A stretch of 35,769 nucleotides of DNA, from assembly GCA_022767945.1 (NCBI GenBank), contig JALENF010000045.1, forward strand, positions 1-35,769. Reading direction: 5' to 3'. A model generated the notes under the pieces. It ran no database searches. It was not told where the DNA came from and worked only from the letters and a program-made list of their open reading frames with translations. Positions within the stretch are counted from its first letter, which is position 1, and each line of letters starts with the position of its first letter. Below are positions 1-10,253 of the stretch, piece after piece. Source of the DNA: Bacillota bacterium. GTDB lineage: Bacteria > Bacillota > Clostridia > Peptostreptococcales > Anaerovoracaceae. The translations under genes and the position numbers were made by a program.

Positions 1-103
1 AATCTCCGAATATCATTCCGAGTATTCCCAGCACGTACATAAGTACGATAATTGTGAACAGTATCGTAATCAGACACTGCCACATAGGAATCTTCTTTCC
101 CAT
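1..103 (-). CDS. N-terminus of a membrane protein (possible transporter), truncated by window edge
   Basis: Reverse strand reads aaaaaggaggtattttt-ATG then MGKKIPMWQCLITILFTIIVLMYVLGILGMIFGD: good SD and one hydrophobic helix, open to the window edge. Confidence 0.6.
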   Translation of the reverse strand, partial: MGKKIPMWQCLITILFTIIVLMYVLGILGMIFGD

Positions 104-196
104 AAAAATACCTCCTTTTTAAAGTGACACTAAGATCCTACTGATATATATATGCAGGGCATGTCACAAATATGAAAGTTTTTTATGGGAACAGGT

Positions 197-224
197 AAAA
201 AAAGGGGATGCCAGTCGGCATCCC
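197..224 (-). terminator. Intrinsic terminator downstream of nicotinate phosphoribosyltransferase
   Basis: Minus strand GGGATGCC-gact-GGCATCCCC followed by TTTTTTT. Confidence 0.85.
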
Positions 225-254
225 ATGCAGTTCACATATTAATTATCTGTATTT

Positions 255-1688
255 CTATAGTATTGTATGCTCCTGAAGAAGCTTCTGCTTCATATCCCAC
301 AGCTTCTGTGACAGGTCAACATAATAGGTCTGCGGATTGTCCAGTCGAAGGGTTTCGTCCCACAGTGTTCCTATCTGTTCCTGACAGTAGTTCTTTACAG
401 TTTCGATTTCAGGACACTGGTATACACATTCACCCTTATCGAAAATGCGAACACGAAGATCTTTAGCGTAGAAGTTGTGCAGCTTTTTTCTCTTCCATAC
501 AGCATTAGGATCGAAAATCTCATATCCGTCAACCTCCGGAATCACTTCATCAGCAAGTGTTACGACGTCAGCAAGAGCCTTGTCTGTGTCCTTGTCATAC
601 AGTCTGTACAGCTTCTTGAATCCCGGATTGGTTATTTTGGCAACATTTTCCGAGATTTTAATCTTAGGGATAACCTCGCCGTTTTCCTCCAGTGCTGTCA
701 GCTTGTACACACCTCCGAAAACCGGCTCGGACTTGGCTGTAATCATTCTCTCGCCTACACCAAAGGAGTCAATCTGAGCGCCTTCAAGCAGTACATCCCT
801 TATCAGATACTCGTCCAGAGAGTTGGAAATAGTTATTGTACAATCCTGAAGTCCGGCTTCGTCAAGCATACGGCGCGCCTTTCTTGTCAGATATGTGATA
901 TCCCCGCTGTCAATTCTGATGCCCATCTTGTTCGGCCTGCATTCCTTGAATACCCTGATTGCGTTAGGTACACCCGATTTAAGAACGTTATATGTGTCAA
1001 CCAGAAGAACGCAGTTGTCAGGATAAACCTCCGCATACTTCTTGAATGCCTCATATTCACTGTCAAACATCTGAACCCAGCTGTGAGCCATAGTTCCAAG
1101 TGCCGTAATTCCATAGTCTCTGTCAGCGATGGCACATGCTGTTCCTGAACATCCTCCAATATAGGCTGCACGCGCACCCAGGACAGCTGCTGCCGAGCCG
1201 TGAGCTCTTCTCGTTCCAAATTCCATAACGGGTCTTCCCTTGGCAGCTCTCACAATTCTGCTTGCTTTTGTAGCAATCAGGCTCTGGTGGTTTACCAGAA
1301 GTAGAATCATAGTCTCTATGAACTGCGCCTGGATGACCGGGCCTCTCACTGTAATAATCGGTTCATAAGGGAATATTGGTGTTCCTTCCGGCACAGCCCA
1401 AACATCACAGGAAAACTTAAAATCACGAAGATAATCAAGGAATTCCTCACAGAAAACACCTTTGCCTCTGAGGAATTCAATGTCATTTTCATCGAACCTG
1501 AGGTTCTTCAGATAGTCGATTACGGGTTCCAGCCCAGCCATGATAGCATAACCGCCACCATCAGGAATTCTCCTGTAAAACATATCAAAATAAGCAATGT
1601 CGTCAACAATACCTGACTTTAAATAACCATTAGCCATAGTAATTTCATAGAAATCTGTCAGCATAGTCAGGTTTTCTTTCTCAATCAT
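255..1688 (-). CDS. pncB: Nicotinate phosphoribosyltransferase
   Basis: 477 aa; MLTDFYEITMANGYL start and EFGTRRAHG, DSGDITYL motifs typical of NAPRTase; SD GAGAGGAG upstream. Confidence 0.92.
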   Translation of the reverse strand: MIEKENLTMLTDFYEITMANGYLKSGIVDDIAYFDMFYRRIPDGGGYAIMAGLEPVIDYLKNLRFDENDIEFLRGKGVFCEEFLDYLRDFKFSCDVWAVPEGTPIFPYEPIITVRGPVIQAQFIETMILLLVNHQSLIATKASRIVRAAKGRPVMEFGTRRAHGSAAAVLGARAAYIGGCSGTACAIADRDYGITALGTMAHSWVQMFDSEYEAFKKYAEVYPDNCVLLVDTYNVLKSGVPNAIRVFKECRPNKMGIRIDSGDITYLTRKARRMLDEAGLQDCTITISNSLDEYLIRDVLLEGAQIDSFGVGERMITAKSEPVFGGVYKLTALEENGEVIPKIKISENVAKITNPGFKKLYRLYDKDTDKALADVVTLADEVIPEVDGYEIFDPNAVWKRKKLHNFYAKDLRVRIFDKGECVYQCPEIETVKNYCQEQIGTLWDETLRLDNPQTYYVDLSQKLWDMKQKLLQEHTIL

Positions 1689-1772
1689 TTCTTCTCCTCT
1701 CGCAACATTGGATTGCAGCCATATTTACATGTACTGATGCTTAAAAATTACGTATTAATGATTCATTGTACA

Positions 1773-4607
1773 CTATTTAAGCATTTTTTTCAAGAATTGC
1801 CCTGTATATGACTCCTCACATGCAGCGATTTCTTCCGGGGTGCCTGTGGCTACAATAGTACCTCCCCTTATTCCGCCTTCAGGTCCAAGGTCTATAATGT
1901 GATCCGCTCTCTTGATGACGTCAAGGTTATGTTCTATTACAACAACCGTGTTGCCTGCATCAACCAGCTTTTCCAGTACCTGAATCAGCTTGTCAACGTC
2001 AGCAAAGTGAAGTCCGGTAGTCGGCTCATCCAGGATGTACAGGGTCTTTCCGGTGCTTCTCTTCGACAGCTCCGTAGCCAGCTTGACTCGCTGTGCCTCT
2101 CCTCCCGAAAGCTGTGTAGAAGGCTGTCCCAGCTTGATGTAGTCAAGTCCCACTTCATTAAGTGTATCCAGCTGACGCTTGATACCCGGTATATTCTTAA
2201 AGAAATCAAGTGCCTCTGCCACACTCATGTCCAGTACATCGAAGATACTCTTGCCCTTATATTTGACTTCGAGGGTTTCTCTGTTGTACCTCTTGCCCTT
2301 GCATACCTCGCACGGAACATATACGTCAGGCAGGAAGTGCATCTCTATTTTGATAATTCCGTCTCCGCTGCAGGCTTCGCATCTGCCACCCTTAACGTTG
2401 AAGCTGAATCTTCCCTTTTCAAATCCTCTGATTTTCGACTCCGGAAGGGACGCAAACAGATCCCTTATATGAGTAAACATTCCAGTATAGGTTGCAGGAT
2501 TGGATCTTGGAGTCCTTCCTATAGGAGACTGGTCAATATCTATAACCTTATCTATATTCTCAATTCCCAGAATTTCCTTGTGCTGTCCGGCAGGAGCCTT
2601 AGTCTTGTTTGTTATGTTTGATGCACCCTTAAAAAGTATTTCGTTAATCAGGCTGCTCTTTCCCGAGCCGGAAACCCCCGTTACGCATACAAACTTTCCT
2701 AACGGAATATCCACGTCTACATTCTTAAGGTTATTCTCAGTTGCTCCCTTAATCGTAATGAACTTTCCGTTTCCCTCTCTTCTGTGCTTCGGAACCTCTA
2801 TTTTCTTCGCTCCTGACAGATACTGTCCGGTAATCGACTCTTTGCAGGCTTTGATATCCTCAACCGTACCCTGTGCCACAAGCTCACCGCCGTAGATGCC
2901 TGCACCCGGTCCGATGTCAATAATATGGTCTGCCGCATACATTGTATCCTCGTCGTGCTCCACCACGAGAAGGGTGTTCCCCAGATCGGTCAGGTGGCGC
3001 AGGGTTTCCAGCAGCTTTTCGTTATCTCTCTGGTGCAGACCGATGCTCGGCTCGTCCAGAATGTACAAAACTCCCATAAGGCTGGATCCTATCTGTGTCG
3101 CAAGCCTGATTCGCTGTGACTCTCCTCCGGAAAGTGTTCCTGCAGCTCTTGACAGGGTAAGGTAGTCAAGCCCCACGTTTATCAGGAAATTAAGTCGTTC
3201 TTTGATTTCTCTGATAATCTGACGTCCGATTATCTCCTCTTTTTCTGTAAGCTGCAGTCCATCAATAAAGTCGTAGGCATCCCTTATGGACATATCTGAG
3301 ACCTGGGCAATGTTCTTGCCTCCGACTGTAACTGCCAGAACTTCAGGCTTCAGCCTCTGTCCTTTACAATCCGGACAAGCTTTAGTAACCATATACTTTT
3401 GCATCTTGTCCTTCATATAGTCGGAATTTGTTTCTCTGTATCGTCTCTCAAGATTGTTAAGCAGACCTTCAAAGGGATGATCTCTCTTAGTTTCAGCTCC
3501 TGAGGTTCTACTCTTATATGTGTATCTGATATGTCTGTCTCCTGTACCGTATAGCAGTTCCTGCTTGAACTTTTCAGGCAGATCCTTATATGGCACGTTA
3601 ATATCCACTCCGTGTTCCTGAGCCAGAGCATCAATCATCTGTCTGTATACCCCTGCAAATTCAATGGATGCAAAGACTGTTCCCAACGCACCCTTTGTGA
3701 TGCTCAGTTCTGATTTGATAATCCGCTCAGGATCCAGCTTCTGCGTGAATCCCAGTCCGTTACATGTCGGGCATGCACCGAAGGGACTGTTAAATGAAAA
3801 CATTCTCGGCTCCAGTTCATCCATGCTGATACCGTGTTCAGGACATGCCAGCTTGCTTGAGAAGGTCTTCTCCTGCTTCCAGTCATCTGCGATAAACTGT
3901 ACGATGGCCAGACCATCCCCTTCTCTCATGGACAGCTCCAGTGCTTCGGACAGTCGGCTTTCCTGACCTTCTCTTACAACGATTCTGTCCACTACGATTT
4001 CAATATTATGTGCGAACTTCTTGTCAAGCTTGATTTCCTCTTCATTTATCAGTCGGATCTCCCCGTCTACTCTTACACGGGTGAAACCCTCTCTTCTGAT
4101 CCTTTCCAGAATCTTTTCATGCTCTCCTTTTCTCTTGCGGACCACCGGCGCCATAATCATCAGCTTCGTACCCTCCGGGTATCCCAGTATGGTGTCGACC
4201 ATCTGGTCGACGGTCTGACTTGTAATGGGCAGGCCGCACACAGGACAGTGAGGCTGTCCGATTCTTGCATAGAGAAGTCTCAGGTAGTCGTGAATCTCTG
4301 TTACCGTACCGACTGTTGACCTCGGGTTCTTGCTCGTTGTCTTCTGATCTATTGAAATTGCCGGCGACAATCCGTCGATAAGCTCTACGTCAGGCTTATC
4401 CATCTGTCCCAGGAACTGTCTTGCATATGCGGAAAGGCTTTCCACATACCTTCTCTGTCCTTCAGCATAGATTGTGTCAAAAGCGAGAGATGATTTTCCA
4501 GACCCTGAAAGACCTGTAATTACAACCATCTTGTCTCTTGGAATATTTACATCTATGTGTTTAAGATTGTTTTCGCTGGCTCCCTTTATTATTATTTCGT
4601 TTCCCAA
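1773..4607 (-). CDS. uvrA: Excinuclease ABC subunit A
   Basis: 944 aa; two ABC domains ([44 protein letters not shown]), LSGGE signatures, zinc-finger CxxC motifs. Confidence 0.98.
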   Translation of the reverse strand: MGNEIIIKGASENNLKHIDVNIPRDKMVVITGLSGSGKSSLAFDTIYAEGQRRYVESLSAYARQFLGQMDKPDVELIDGLSPAISIDQKTTSKNPRSTVGTVTEIHDYLRLLYARIGQPHCPVCGLPITSQTVDQMVDTILGYPEGTKLMIMAPVVRKRKGEHEKILERIRREGFTRVRVDGEIRLINEEEIKLDKKFAHNIEIVVDRIVVREGQESRLSEALELSMREGDGLAIVQFIADDWKQEKTFSSKLACPEHGISMDELEPRMFSFNSPFGACPTCNGLGFTQKLDPERIIKSELSITKGALGTVFASIEFAGVYRQMIDALAQEHGVDINVPYKDLPEKFKQELLYGTGDRHIRYTYKSRTSGAETKRDHPFEGLLNNLERRYRETNSDYMKDKMQKYMVTKACPDCKGQRLKPEVLAVTVGGKNIAQVSDMSIRDAYDFIDGLQLTEKEEIIGRQIIREIKERLNFLINVGLDYLTLSRAAGTLSGGESQRIRLATQIGSSLMGVLYILDEPSIGLHQRDNEKLLETLRHLTDLGNTLLVVEHDEDTMYAADHIIDIGPGAGIYGGELVAQGTVEDIKACKESITGQYLSGAKKIEVPKHRREGNGKFITIKGATENNLKNVDVDIPLGKFVCVTGVSGSGKSSLINEILFKGASNITNKTKAPAGQHKEILGIENIDKVIDIDQSPIGRTPRSNPATYTGMFTHIRDLFASLPESKIRGFEKGRFSFNVKGGRCEACSGDGIIKIEMHFLPDVYVPCEVCKGKRYNRETLEVKYKGKSIFDVLDMSVAEALDFFKNIPGIKRQLDTLNEVGLDYIKLGQPSTQLSGGEAQRVKLATELSKRSTGKTLYILDEPTTGLHFADVDKLIQVLEKLVDAGNTVVVIEHNLDVIKRADHIIDLGPEGGIRGGTIVATGTPEEIAACEESYTGQFLKKMLK

Positions 4608-4622
4608 TGTTCCTTAATCTCC

Positions 4623-6596
4623 TTATAGTCTTACCTTATATTCAAATATCTGGTCACGCAGCTGGGCAGCTCTCTCGAACTGCAGGTCCGCTGCCGCCTG
4701 CTGCATCTCCTTTTCCAGTTTCTTCACGTATTCCTTCAGCTCCCTGTTTGTCATTTCCAGAGGCTTCTTTCCCTTGTATCCTGCCTCACTGTCAGCAGCT
4801 CTGGTCGCCTCGATAACAGCACGGACTGACTTCTGCACGCTCTTCGGTGTGATGTTATGCTCCCTGTTATATCTGTCCTGAATTCCGCGTCTTCTGTCTG
4901 TCTCGTCTATTGCGGCCTTCATAGCCTGACTGATATGATCCGCATACATTATCACGCGGCCTTCGGCGTTTCTTGCCGCACGTCCTATGGTCTGTATCAG
5001 AGACGTTTCTGTACGAAGGAAGCCCTCCTTGTCCGCATCAAGAATTGCAACAAGAGTGACCTCCGGAATATCCAGACCTTCTCTAAGAAGATTAATTCCC
5101 ACCAGAACATCAAATTCTCCCAGTCGCAGATCCCTGATAATCTCCAGTCTCTCCAGAGTATCAACCTCGGAGTGCAGATATCTTACTCTTATCCCTGCAT
5201 TGGTCAGATATGTCGTAAGGCTTTCAGCCATCTTCTTAGTAAGTGTGGTGACAAAGGCTCTGTTTCCTGCCTTGGCAACAGCCTTCAGCTCTCCAATCAG
5301 ATCGTCAATCTGTCCCTCTGTCGGACGGACTTCAATAGGAGGGTCAAGCAGACCTGTAGGTCTGATGATCTGTTCAGCACTTATACCGCCTGACTGTTCT
5401 CTTTCGTAGGATGCAGGCGTTGCACTGACATAAACTGCCTGGTTGACCATACTCTCAAATTCAGCAAACTGAAGAGGTCTGTTATCCAGTGCCGACGGAA
5501 GCCTGAAGCCAAAGTCAACCAGAGATGACTTTCTTGATCTGTCTCCGGCATACATTGCTCTCAGCTGAGGCAGCATTACGTGTGACTCATCGATTAAAAG
5601 CAGGAAATCGTCGGGGAAGTAGTCTATCAGAGTGTAAGGTCTGGTTCCTGCCTCCACCCCTGCAAGGTGTCTGGAGTAGTTTTCTATCCCCTTGCAGGTT
5701 CCGATTTCTCTTAACATTTCTATATCATATCTGGTTCTCTGCTCTATGCGCTGAGCCTCCAGCAGCTTTCCTCTGTCCTGAAACCACTGAACTCTTTCCT
5801 TCAGTTCCTCCTCAATGGTGCCGATAGCTCTCTCCATGTTCTCTTTGGTCGTTACATAGTGAGACGCAGGATAAATCGCCACGTGGTTTCTTATTCCAAG
5901 AATTTCTCCGGTAAGCGGATTCATTTCTTTTATTGACTCAACCTCATCGCCGAACAGCTCGATTCTGACAGCCTTGTCAGATCCGGCTGGGAAAACATCT
6001 ATGATGTCACCTCTTACCCTGAAGGTACCTCTCTCGAAAGCCAGATCATTTCTGTTGTACTGAATATCTACCAGCTTGCGCAGAATTTCGTTTCGGGGCT
6101 TTTCCATACCCGGTCTGAGTGAAAGCATCTGATTCTCATAGTCAAAGGGGCTTCCCAGACCGTATATGCACGACACTGATGCCACGATAATAACGTCCCT
6201 TCGTTCAGCCAGAGCTGCTGTTGCTGAGTGTCTCAGCTTCTCAATCTCATCATTTATCTGTGAGTCCTTTTCAATATATGTGTCCGTGGACGGAACGTAT
6301 GCTTCCGGCTGGTAGTAATCATAATAGGACACAAAGTATTCCACCGCATTCTCCGGGAAGAACTCCTTGAATTCTCCATGAAGCTGTGCTGCCAGTGTCT
6401 TGTTGTGAGATATTACCAGTGTAGGCTTCTGCACCTGCTCGATGATATTAGCCATGGTAAAGGTCTTTCCGGAACCGGTCACTCCCATGAGTGTCTGGTG
6501 TTTCTTACCTTCTTTAATCCCTTTAACCAGCTTCTCCACAGCCTGGGGCTGGTCGCCCATCAGTTTATAGTCAGATTTAATACAGAATTCAGCCAT
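4623..6596 (-). CDS. uvrB: Excinuclease ABC subunit B
   Basis: 657 aa; [15 protein letters not shown] Walker [23 protein letters not shown]-terminal UVR motif. Confidence 0.98.
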   Translation of the reverse strand: MAEFCIKSDYKLMGDQPQAVEKLVKGIKEGKKHQTLMGVTGSGKTFTMANIIEQVQKPTLVISHNKTLAAQLHGEFKEFFPENAVEYFVSYYDYYQPEAYVPSTDTYIEKDSQINDEIEKLRHSATAALAERRDVIIVASVSCIYGLGSPFDYENQMLSLRPGMEKPRNEILRKLVDIQYNRNDLAFERGTFRVRGDIIDVFPAGSDKAVRIELFGDEVESIKEMNPLTGEILGIRNHVAIYPASHYVTTKENMERAIGTIEEELKERVQWFQDRGKLLEAQRIEQRTRYDIEMLREIGTCKGIENYSRHLAGVEAGTRPYTLIDYFPDDFLLLIDESHVMLPQLRAMYAGDRSRKSSLVDFGFRLPSALDNRPLQFAEFESMVNQAVYVSATPASYEREQSGGISAEQIIRPTGLLDPPIEVRPTEGQIDDLIGELKAVAKAGNRAFVTTLTKKMAESLTTYLTNAGIRVRYLHSEVDTLERLEIIRDLRLGEFDVLVGINLLREGLDIPEVTLVAILDADKEGFLRTETSLIQTIGRAARNAEGRVIMYADHISQAMKAAIDETDRRRGIQDRYNREHNITPKSVQKSVRAVIEATRAADSEAGYKGKKPLEMTNRELKEYVKKLEKEMQQAAADLQFERAAQLRDQIFEYKVRL

Positions 6597-6658
6597 TTGC
6601 GTGTTCCTTTCATACTATGTATTATGACCATAATTCTCAGCCATAACAGTTCATTCAT

Positions 6659-6698
6659 ATTATACAACAGCAGTTTTTAAAGGTCAAACAGATGTTCT
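6659..6698 (-). promoter_or_regulatory. uvrBA promoter with overlapping LexA/SOS-box-like site
   Basis: Minus strand TTGACC-17 nt-TATAAT (6687..6659); site on + strand CAAAC-AGAT-GTTCT at 6685..6698, near Firmicutes LexA consensus CGAAC-N4-GTTCG, overlapping the -35. Confidence 0.75.
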
Positions 6699-6714
6699 GT
6701 ATTTTCTGAAGCAT

Positions 6715-6760
6715 CAAAAAAGGCGCTCCGTCGGCAGTTTTACCTTACCGATGTGCGCCT
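6715..6760 (-). terminator. Intrinsic terminator downstream of tetR-type gene
   Basis: Minus strand AGGCGC..ATCGG..CCGA..GCGCCT followed by TTTTT. Confidence 0.65.
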
Positions 6761-6813
6761 GTTCTCAACTTGTTAAACTGTTTGCCGAACTGTTTGGCCC
6801 GGTCTTTTTCTGT

Positions 6814-7497
6814 CTACTTTTCCGGACATTCTGCAGCTGCAGACTGTTCTTCAGCATCCTCCTCATCACGTTCCCGCTTGTAAGACAGATACGAAATGCC
6901 CACTCTCATAGAGTTCAGCAGGCTGATAACCTCATCATCAGACAGTGAATATGAATCGTTCTCCATCATCCAGCTTCTCGCTGCCAGGAAGTGAAGCTCT
7001 ATGAAAATCTTTACATAATGATGACGGAAAGCGTCATTGGCAAGCCCGTCCTCATCCATCATAGTGTGAAGTTGTTCTTCAATAATGACCTTCAGTCTCT
7101 TAACGAAGTATGTATCGCCGTGTTTACGATCCAGCATTACATTCATGGCCTTGCTGTTGTTCTTGCAGAACTCAAACCATGAGGTCAGGATGTACGGCGG
7201 GTCACAGTCAAAGGTTTCTTCGAAGAACTTAGTGGAAGTCACGTGCGCCCTGGGCGGTGCAGCCGCATATCTTGCCTTTATCTCCGTGAACAAAGCCGTC
7301 TCAATCTGTTCCATAAGGTCATATATTCCCTCAAAGTACTGATAGAAGGTTCCTCTTGTAATGGAAGCCTTTTCACAGATTTCCTTTACAGTAATCTTAT
7401 CCCACTTCTTATCTACAATAAGATCCAAATATGTATCTATAATCTTTGCTCTGGTCTGCTGAGATTTCAGACTTTTCTGATTACTTCCCTGTTCCAT
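6814..7497 (-). CDS. TetR/AcrR family transcriptional regulator
   Basis: N-terminal HTH (TRAKIIDTYLDLIVDKKWDKITVKEICEKASITRGTFYQYFEGIYDLMEQIE). Start moved to MEQGSNQK at 7497, preceded by GGAGAGGAG; ORF-track start is 7545. Confidence 0.88.
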   Translation of the reverse strand: MEQGSNQKSLKSQQTRAKIIDTYLDLIVDKKWDKITVKEICEKASITRGTFYQYFEGIYDLMEQIETALFTEIKARYAAAPPRAHVTSTKFFEETFDCDPPYILTSWFEFCKNNSKAMNVMLDRKHGDTYFVKRLKVIIEEQLHTMMDEDGLANDAFRHHYVKIFIELHFLAARSWMMENDSYSLSDDEVISLLNSMRVGISYLSYKRERDEEDAEEQSAAAECPEK

Positions 7498-7584
7498 ATC
7501 GTACTCCTCTCCTGTCAACATATACCTTTTATTAGTATACATCATTTTTCAAACAGAATCAGGCATGGAAGTATTGCCCTTTTC

Positions 7585-7600
7585 TATGACACATGTCATA
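7585..7600. promoter_or_regulatory. Perfect palindromic operator, TATGACA-CA-TGTCATA
   Basis: Exact 7+2+7 inverted repeat in the divergent tetR/crp intergenic region. Confidence 0.7.
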
Positions 7601-7616
7601 ATATTTATAAATAGAT

Positions 7617-7630
7617 TATGACATATGTCC
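7617..7630. promoter_or_regulatory. Second operator copy, TATGACA-TA-TGTCC (imperfect)
   Basis: Same ATGACA-N2-TGTC architecture, centre 32 bp from the first operator. Confidence 0.6.
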
Positions 7631-7675
7631 GTTTTGTCAACCGGCTCAACGGACGGTCTTAAACATGTGGTTATT

Positions 7676-8410
7676 ATGAGGATAGTAAAAAGTGAAGAAC
7701 AGTTAAACAAGTACATCAACAGACATCATATACAGGATCTCTTTTCTCCGGAGTATTATGACACTTACAGAAAACATCTCGTTCTTGTTCATTTCGATAA
7801 GAACGAATTCATCTACAAGGACCCGGGCGAGGACATTTCTTATCTTTACTTCTTTGTCGAAGGAAAAGCAAAGGTTATTACAACACTGAGCAACGGGAAG
7901 AGACAGCTCCTCTTCTTCTACACAAATGACGGTATTCTTGGAGACCTGGAAATGTTCAATCTGTCCAATCCGTATACAACAGTACAGGCTGCAACCAGTT
8001 CCTACTGCATTGGCCTGAATATCAGAGCGGTAAGAAGCATTCTGGAGAGCGATCCGGTGTTTCTGTACAACCTGGCAAAGAACCTGGCATTCAAACTTTC
8101 CCGCTCTTCCAGCAACAGTTCACTGAACATGTACTACCCGCTGGAAAACAGGCTGTGCAGTTTTATTAACACTATGGCTGCCCCTTATCCCCGGAATCCG
8201 GCACTTCCCAGAATATATAAGGAGAGTCTTTCAGAAACGGCTGAAGTACTTGGAACAAGCTACAGACATCTGCAGCGTACACTTAAGGAACTGTGTGAGC
8301 AGGGTATAATTCAGAAAGAAGGAAAAGCATACAGGGTAATAGACGAAAAGGCTCTCAGCGAAAAGGGTCAGGATATCTTTATTGATGAGTATTCTTTGAC
8401 AACAAAATAA
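7676..8410 (+). CDS. Crp/Fnr family transcriptional regulator
   Basis: Cyclic-nucleotide-binding fold (YFFVEGKAKVITTLSNGKRQLLFFYTNDGILGDLEMF) plus C-terminal HTH (SLSETAEVLGTSYRHLQRTLKELCEQGII). Likely start MRIVKSEEQ at 7676; ORF opens at 7625. Confidence 0.82.
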   Translation: MRIVKSEEQLNKYINRHHIQDLFSPEYYDTYRKHLVLVHFDKNEFIYKDPGEDISYLYFFVEGKAKVITTLSNGKRQLLFFYTNDGILGDLEMFNLSNPYTTVQAATSSYCIGLNIRAVRSILESDPVFLYNLAKNLAFKLSRSSSNSSLNMYYPLENRLCSFINTMAAPYPRNPALPRIYKESLSETAEVLGTSYRHLQRTLKELCEQGIIQKEGKAYRVIDEKALSEKGQDIFIDEYSLTTK

Positions 8411-8497
8411 AAAACGTTCTTTTATCGCATGATTTTTTTGATTATGATATACCATACATGATACATTCTGTATTTTTATGCAGTATATGTAAATTTT

Positions 8498-9337
8498 ATG
8501 AATTTAGTGAAGGAGAGTAAAGTCGGTGACAGACTGTACCTGTTCCCCGGTACTTACTGCATGGAATGTGACAACTGCATAAGCGGACACAGTGAAAACT
8601 GTGAAAATGAACATGTTGCCAAGCTTGCAGGAACAGGCGGTTTTGCTCAGTATATTGCTGTAGGAGGAGAAAAGATTCACTACGGCGGAATATATGAAAT
8701 TCCGGAAGGTGTCTCTCTTGAAGCAGCAAGTCTCGGAGAGCCTCTGACATCAGTATATGCATGTCTGGACAATATCAAGGTTGGATATCCTGATACTCTT
8801 GTTATCATCGGAGCAGGTCCGATCGGATGCTTTATGGCTCAGCTTGCCAAGGTTAGAGGTGCCCAGAAGGTTATCATGATTGACCTTAACCAGCAGCGTC
8901 TTGATATGGCTAAAGAATTCGGTGTTGATATTACTGTCAACGGTTCCGAGGTTGACACAATCGAGGAAATCAAGAAGCTGACCAACGGAAAAGGCGCAGA
9001 TAAGGTTATTTCAGCTACTCCTGCCAATATCACTCAGACCCAGTCAATCCATATGGTTAAGAAAGGCGGTATCGTAGTATTCTTCGGTGGAGTTCCTAAG
9101 GGATCAATGACTGAGCTTGACACTAACCTGATCCACTACAACAACATCTGGATCAAGGGACACTTCGGTGCATCATATGAGCAGTCAAAGGCTGCATTCC
9201 AGCTGGCAATCAACCCTGACTTCCCTACTGAAAAATTTATCACTCACAGACTTCCGCTTAAGGACATCAACAAGGGAATCGAGCTGACAAAAAGCGGTGA
9301 AGCAATTAAGGTTGTCCTTCTTCCATTTGAAGAATAA
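8498..9337 (+). CDS. Zinc-type medium-chain dehydrogenase, N-terminally truncated (possible pseudogene)
   Basis: 279 aa; structural-zinc cysteines (YCMECDNCISGHSENC) and Rossmann VIIGAGPIGC present, but the usual first ~70 residues with catalytic Cys and GHE motif are absent. Confidence 0.75.
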   Translation: MNLVKESKVGDRLYLFPGTYCMECDNCISGHSENCENEHVAKLAGTGGFAQYIAVGGEKIHYGGIYEIPEGVSLEAASLGEPLTSVYACLDNIKVGYPDTLVIIGAGPIGCFMAQLAKVRGAQKVIMIDLNQQRLDMAKEFGVDITVNGSEVDTIEEIKKLTNGKGADKVISATPANITQTQSIHMVKKGGIVVFFGGVPKGSMTELDTNLIHYNNIWIKGHFGASYEQSKAAFQLAINPDFPTEKFITHRLPLKDINKGIELTKSGEAIKVVLLPFEE

Positions 9338-9370
9338 TCAATAGATAACACACTATACACACTATCCTTT

Positions 9371-9405
9371 AATGTGTGCCGGATATGCGGTTTCCGGCAC
9401 ACATT
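9371..9405. repeat. Strong intergenic hairpin without T-tract
   Basis: AATGTGTGCCGGA-N9-TCCGGCACACATT, perfect 13-bp stem between dehydrogenase and aldolase. Confidence 0.8.
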
Positions 9406-9466
9406 GATAACCCAGGATTACAGAACCTGAACTCAGGTAAATCATAAACAGAAAGGAATTAAAGAA

Positions 9467-10117
9467 ATGCAGTACGAAACACTTAGACAGACAGTATTAG
9501 ATGCAGTATTAGATGCAGTACACCAGGGTCTTATTCACGGAACCTCCGGTAACGTTGCCATGAGAGATGATGACTGCAAGGTTATCGCTATCACACCAAG
9601 CGGTGTTCCTTACACTGGAATGACTGCTGGTGATATCGCTCTTTGTGACTATGAAACACTGGAATGGATTGATGGACCTTACAAGCCGTCTTCAGAACTT
9701 CCAATGCACTCAGCTGTATTGAAGGCAAGACCTGAAATGAAAGCTACAGTTCATACTCACAGCATGTATGCTACTATCCTTGCTATGGGAGAAAATCCTG
9801 AACCGTTAAAGCCGATCACTCCTCCTCAGTGTGAGTTTACACCGGTAGGAATCGTTCCTTTCACAATGCCGGGATCAAATGATGTAGCTGATAAGGTTGT
9901 TGCTACACTGGGAAAAGACGGTTTAGCATGCCTGATCAAGAACCACGGCATGATGACTTGCGGAAAGAACATGAAGCAGGCTATGCACGCAACAGTATAT
10001 GTTGAAGAAATGGCTCAGACAACTGTTATCGCTAAGACATTAGGAACTTACGAACCAATGCCTCAGGAAGCAGTAGATGCTATGAAGGCTCTTATCGCTG
10101 CAGACCAGGCAGTATAA
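9467..10117 (+). CDS. Class II aldolase/adducin family protein (L-fuculose-phosphate aldolase-like)
   Basis: 216 aa; GLIHGTSGNVAMR, SSELPMHSAVLKARPEMKATVHTHSMYAT, CLIKNHGMMTCGKNMKQAMHATVYVEEMAQT motifs. Confidence 0.88.
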   Translation: MQYETLRQTVLDAVLDAVHQGLIHGTSGNVAMRDDDCKVIAITPSGVPYTGMTAGDIALCDYETLEWIDGPYKPSSELPMHSAVLKARPEMKATVHTHSMYATILAMGENPEPLKPITPPQCEFTPVGIVPFTMPGSNDVADKVVATLGKDGLACLIKNHGMMTCGKNMKQAMHATVYVEEMAQTTVIAKTLGTYEPMPQEAVDAMKALIAADQAV

Positions 10118-10162
10118 AATATCCTCTCTTTAATGGTTTTGATACGTAAAAATGGTATGTAA

Positions 10163-10224
10163 AAACGGTGTATCCCTCTGGCTCGATGTAGCATTGAACC
10201 AGCCGGATACACCGTTTCTTTTTT
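10163..10224 (+). terminator. Intrinsic terminator after the aldolase
   Basis: AAACGGTGTATCC..GGCT..AGCC..GGATACACCGTTT followed by a T-rich tract. Confidence 0.85.
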
Positions 10225-10253
10225 CATGACAGCCACTAAAATGCCTAACGTGA

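Noticed and set aside
1899-4319. Multiple plus-strand ORFs of 64-240 aa opposite uvrA
   Set aside because: Shadow ORFs antisense to a confidently identified gene; no recognisable protein motifs or SD.
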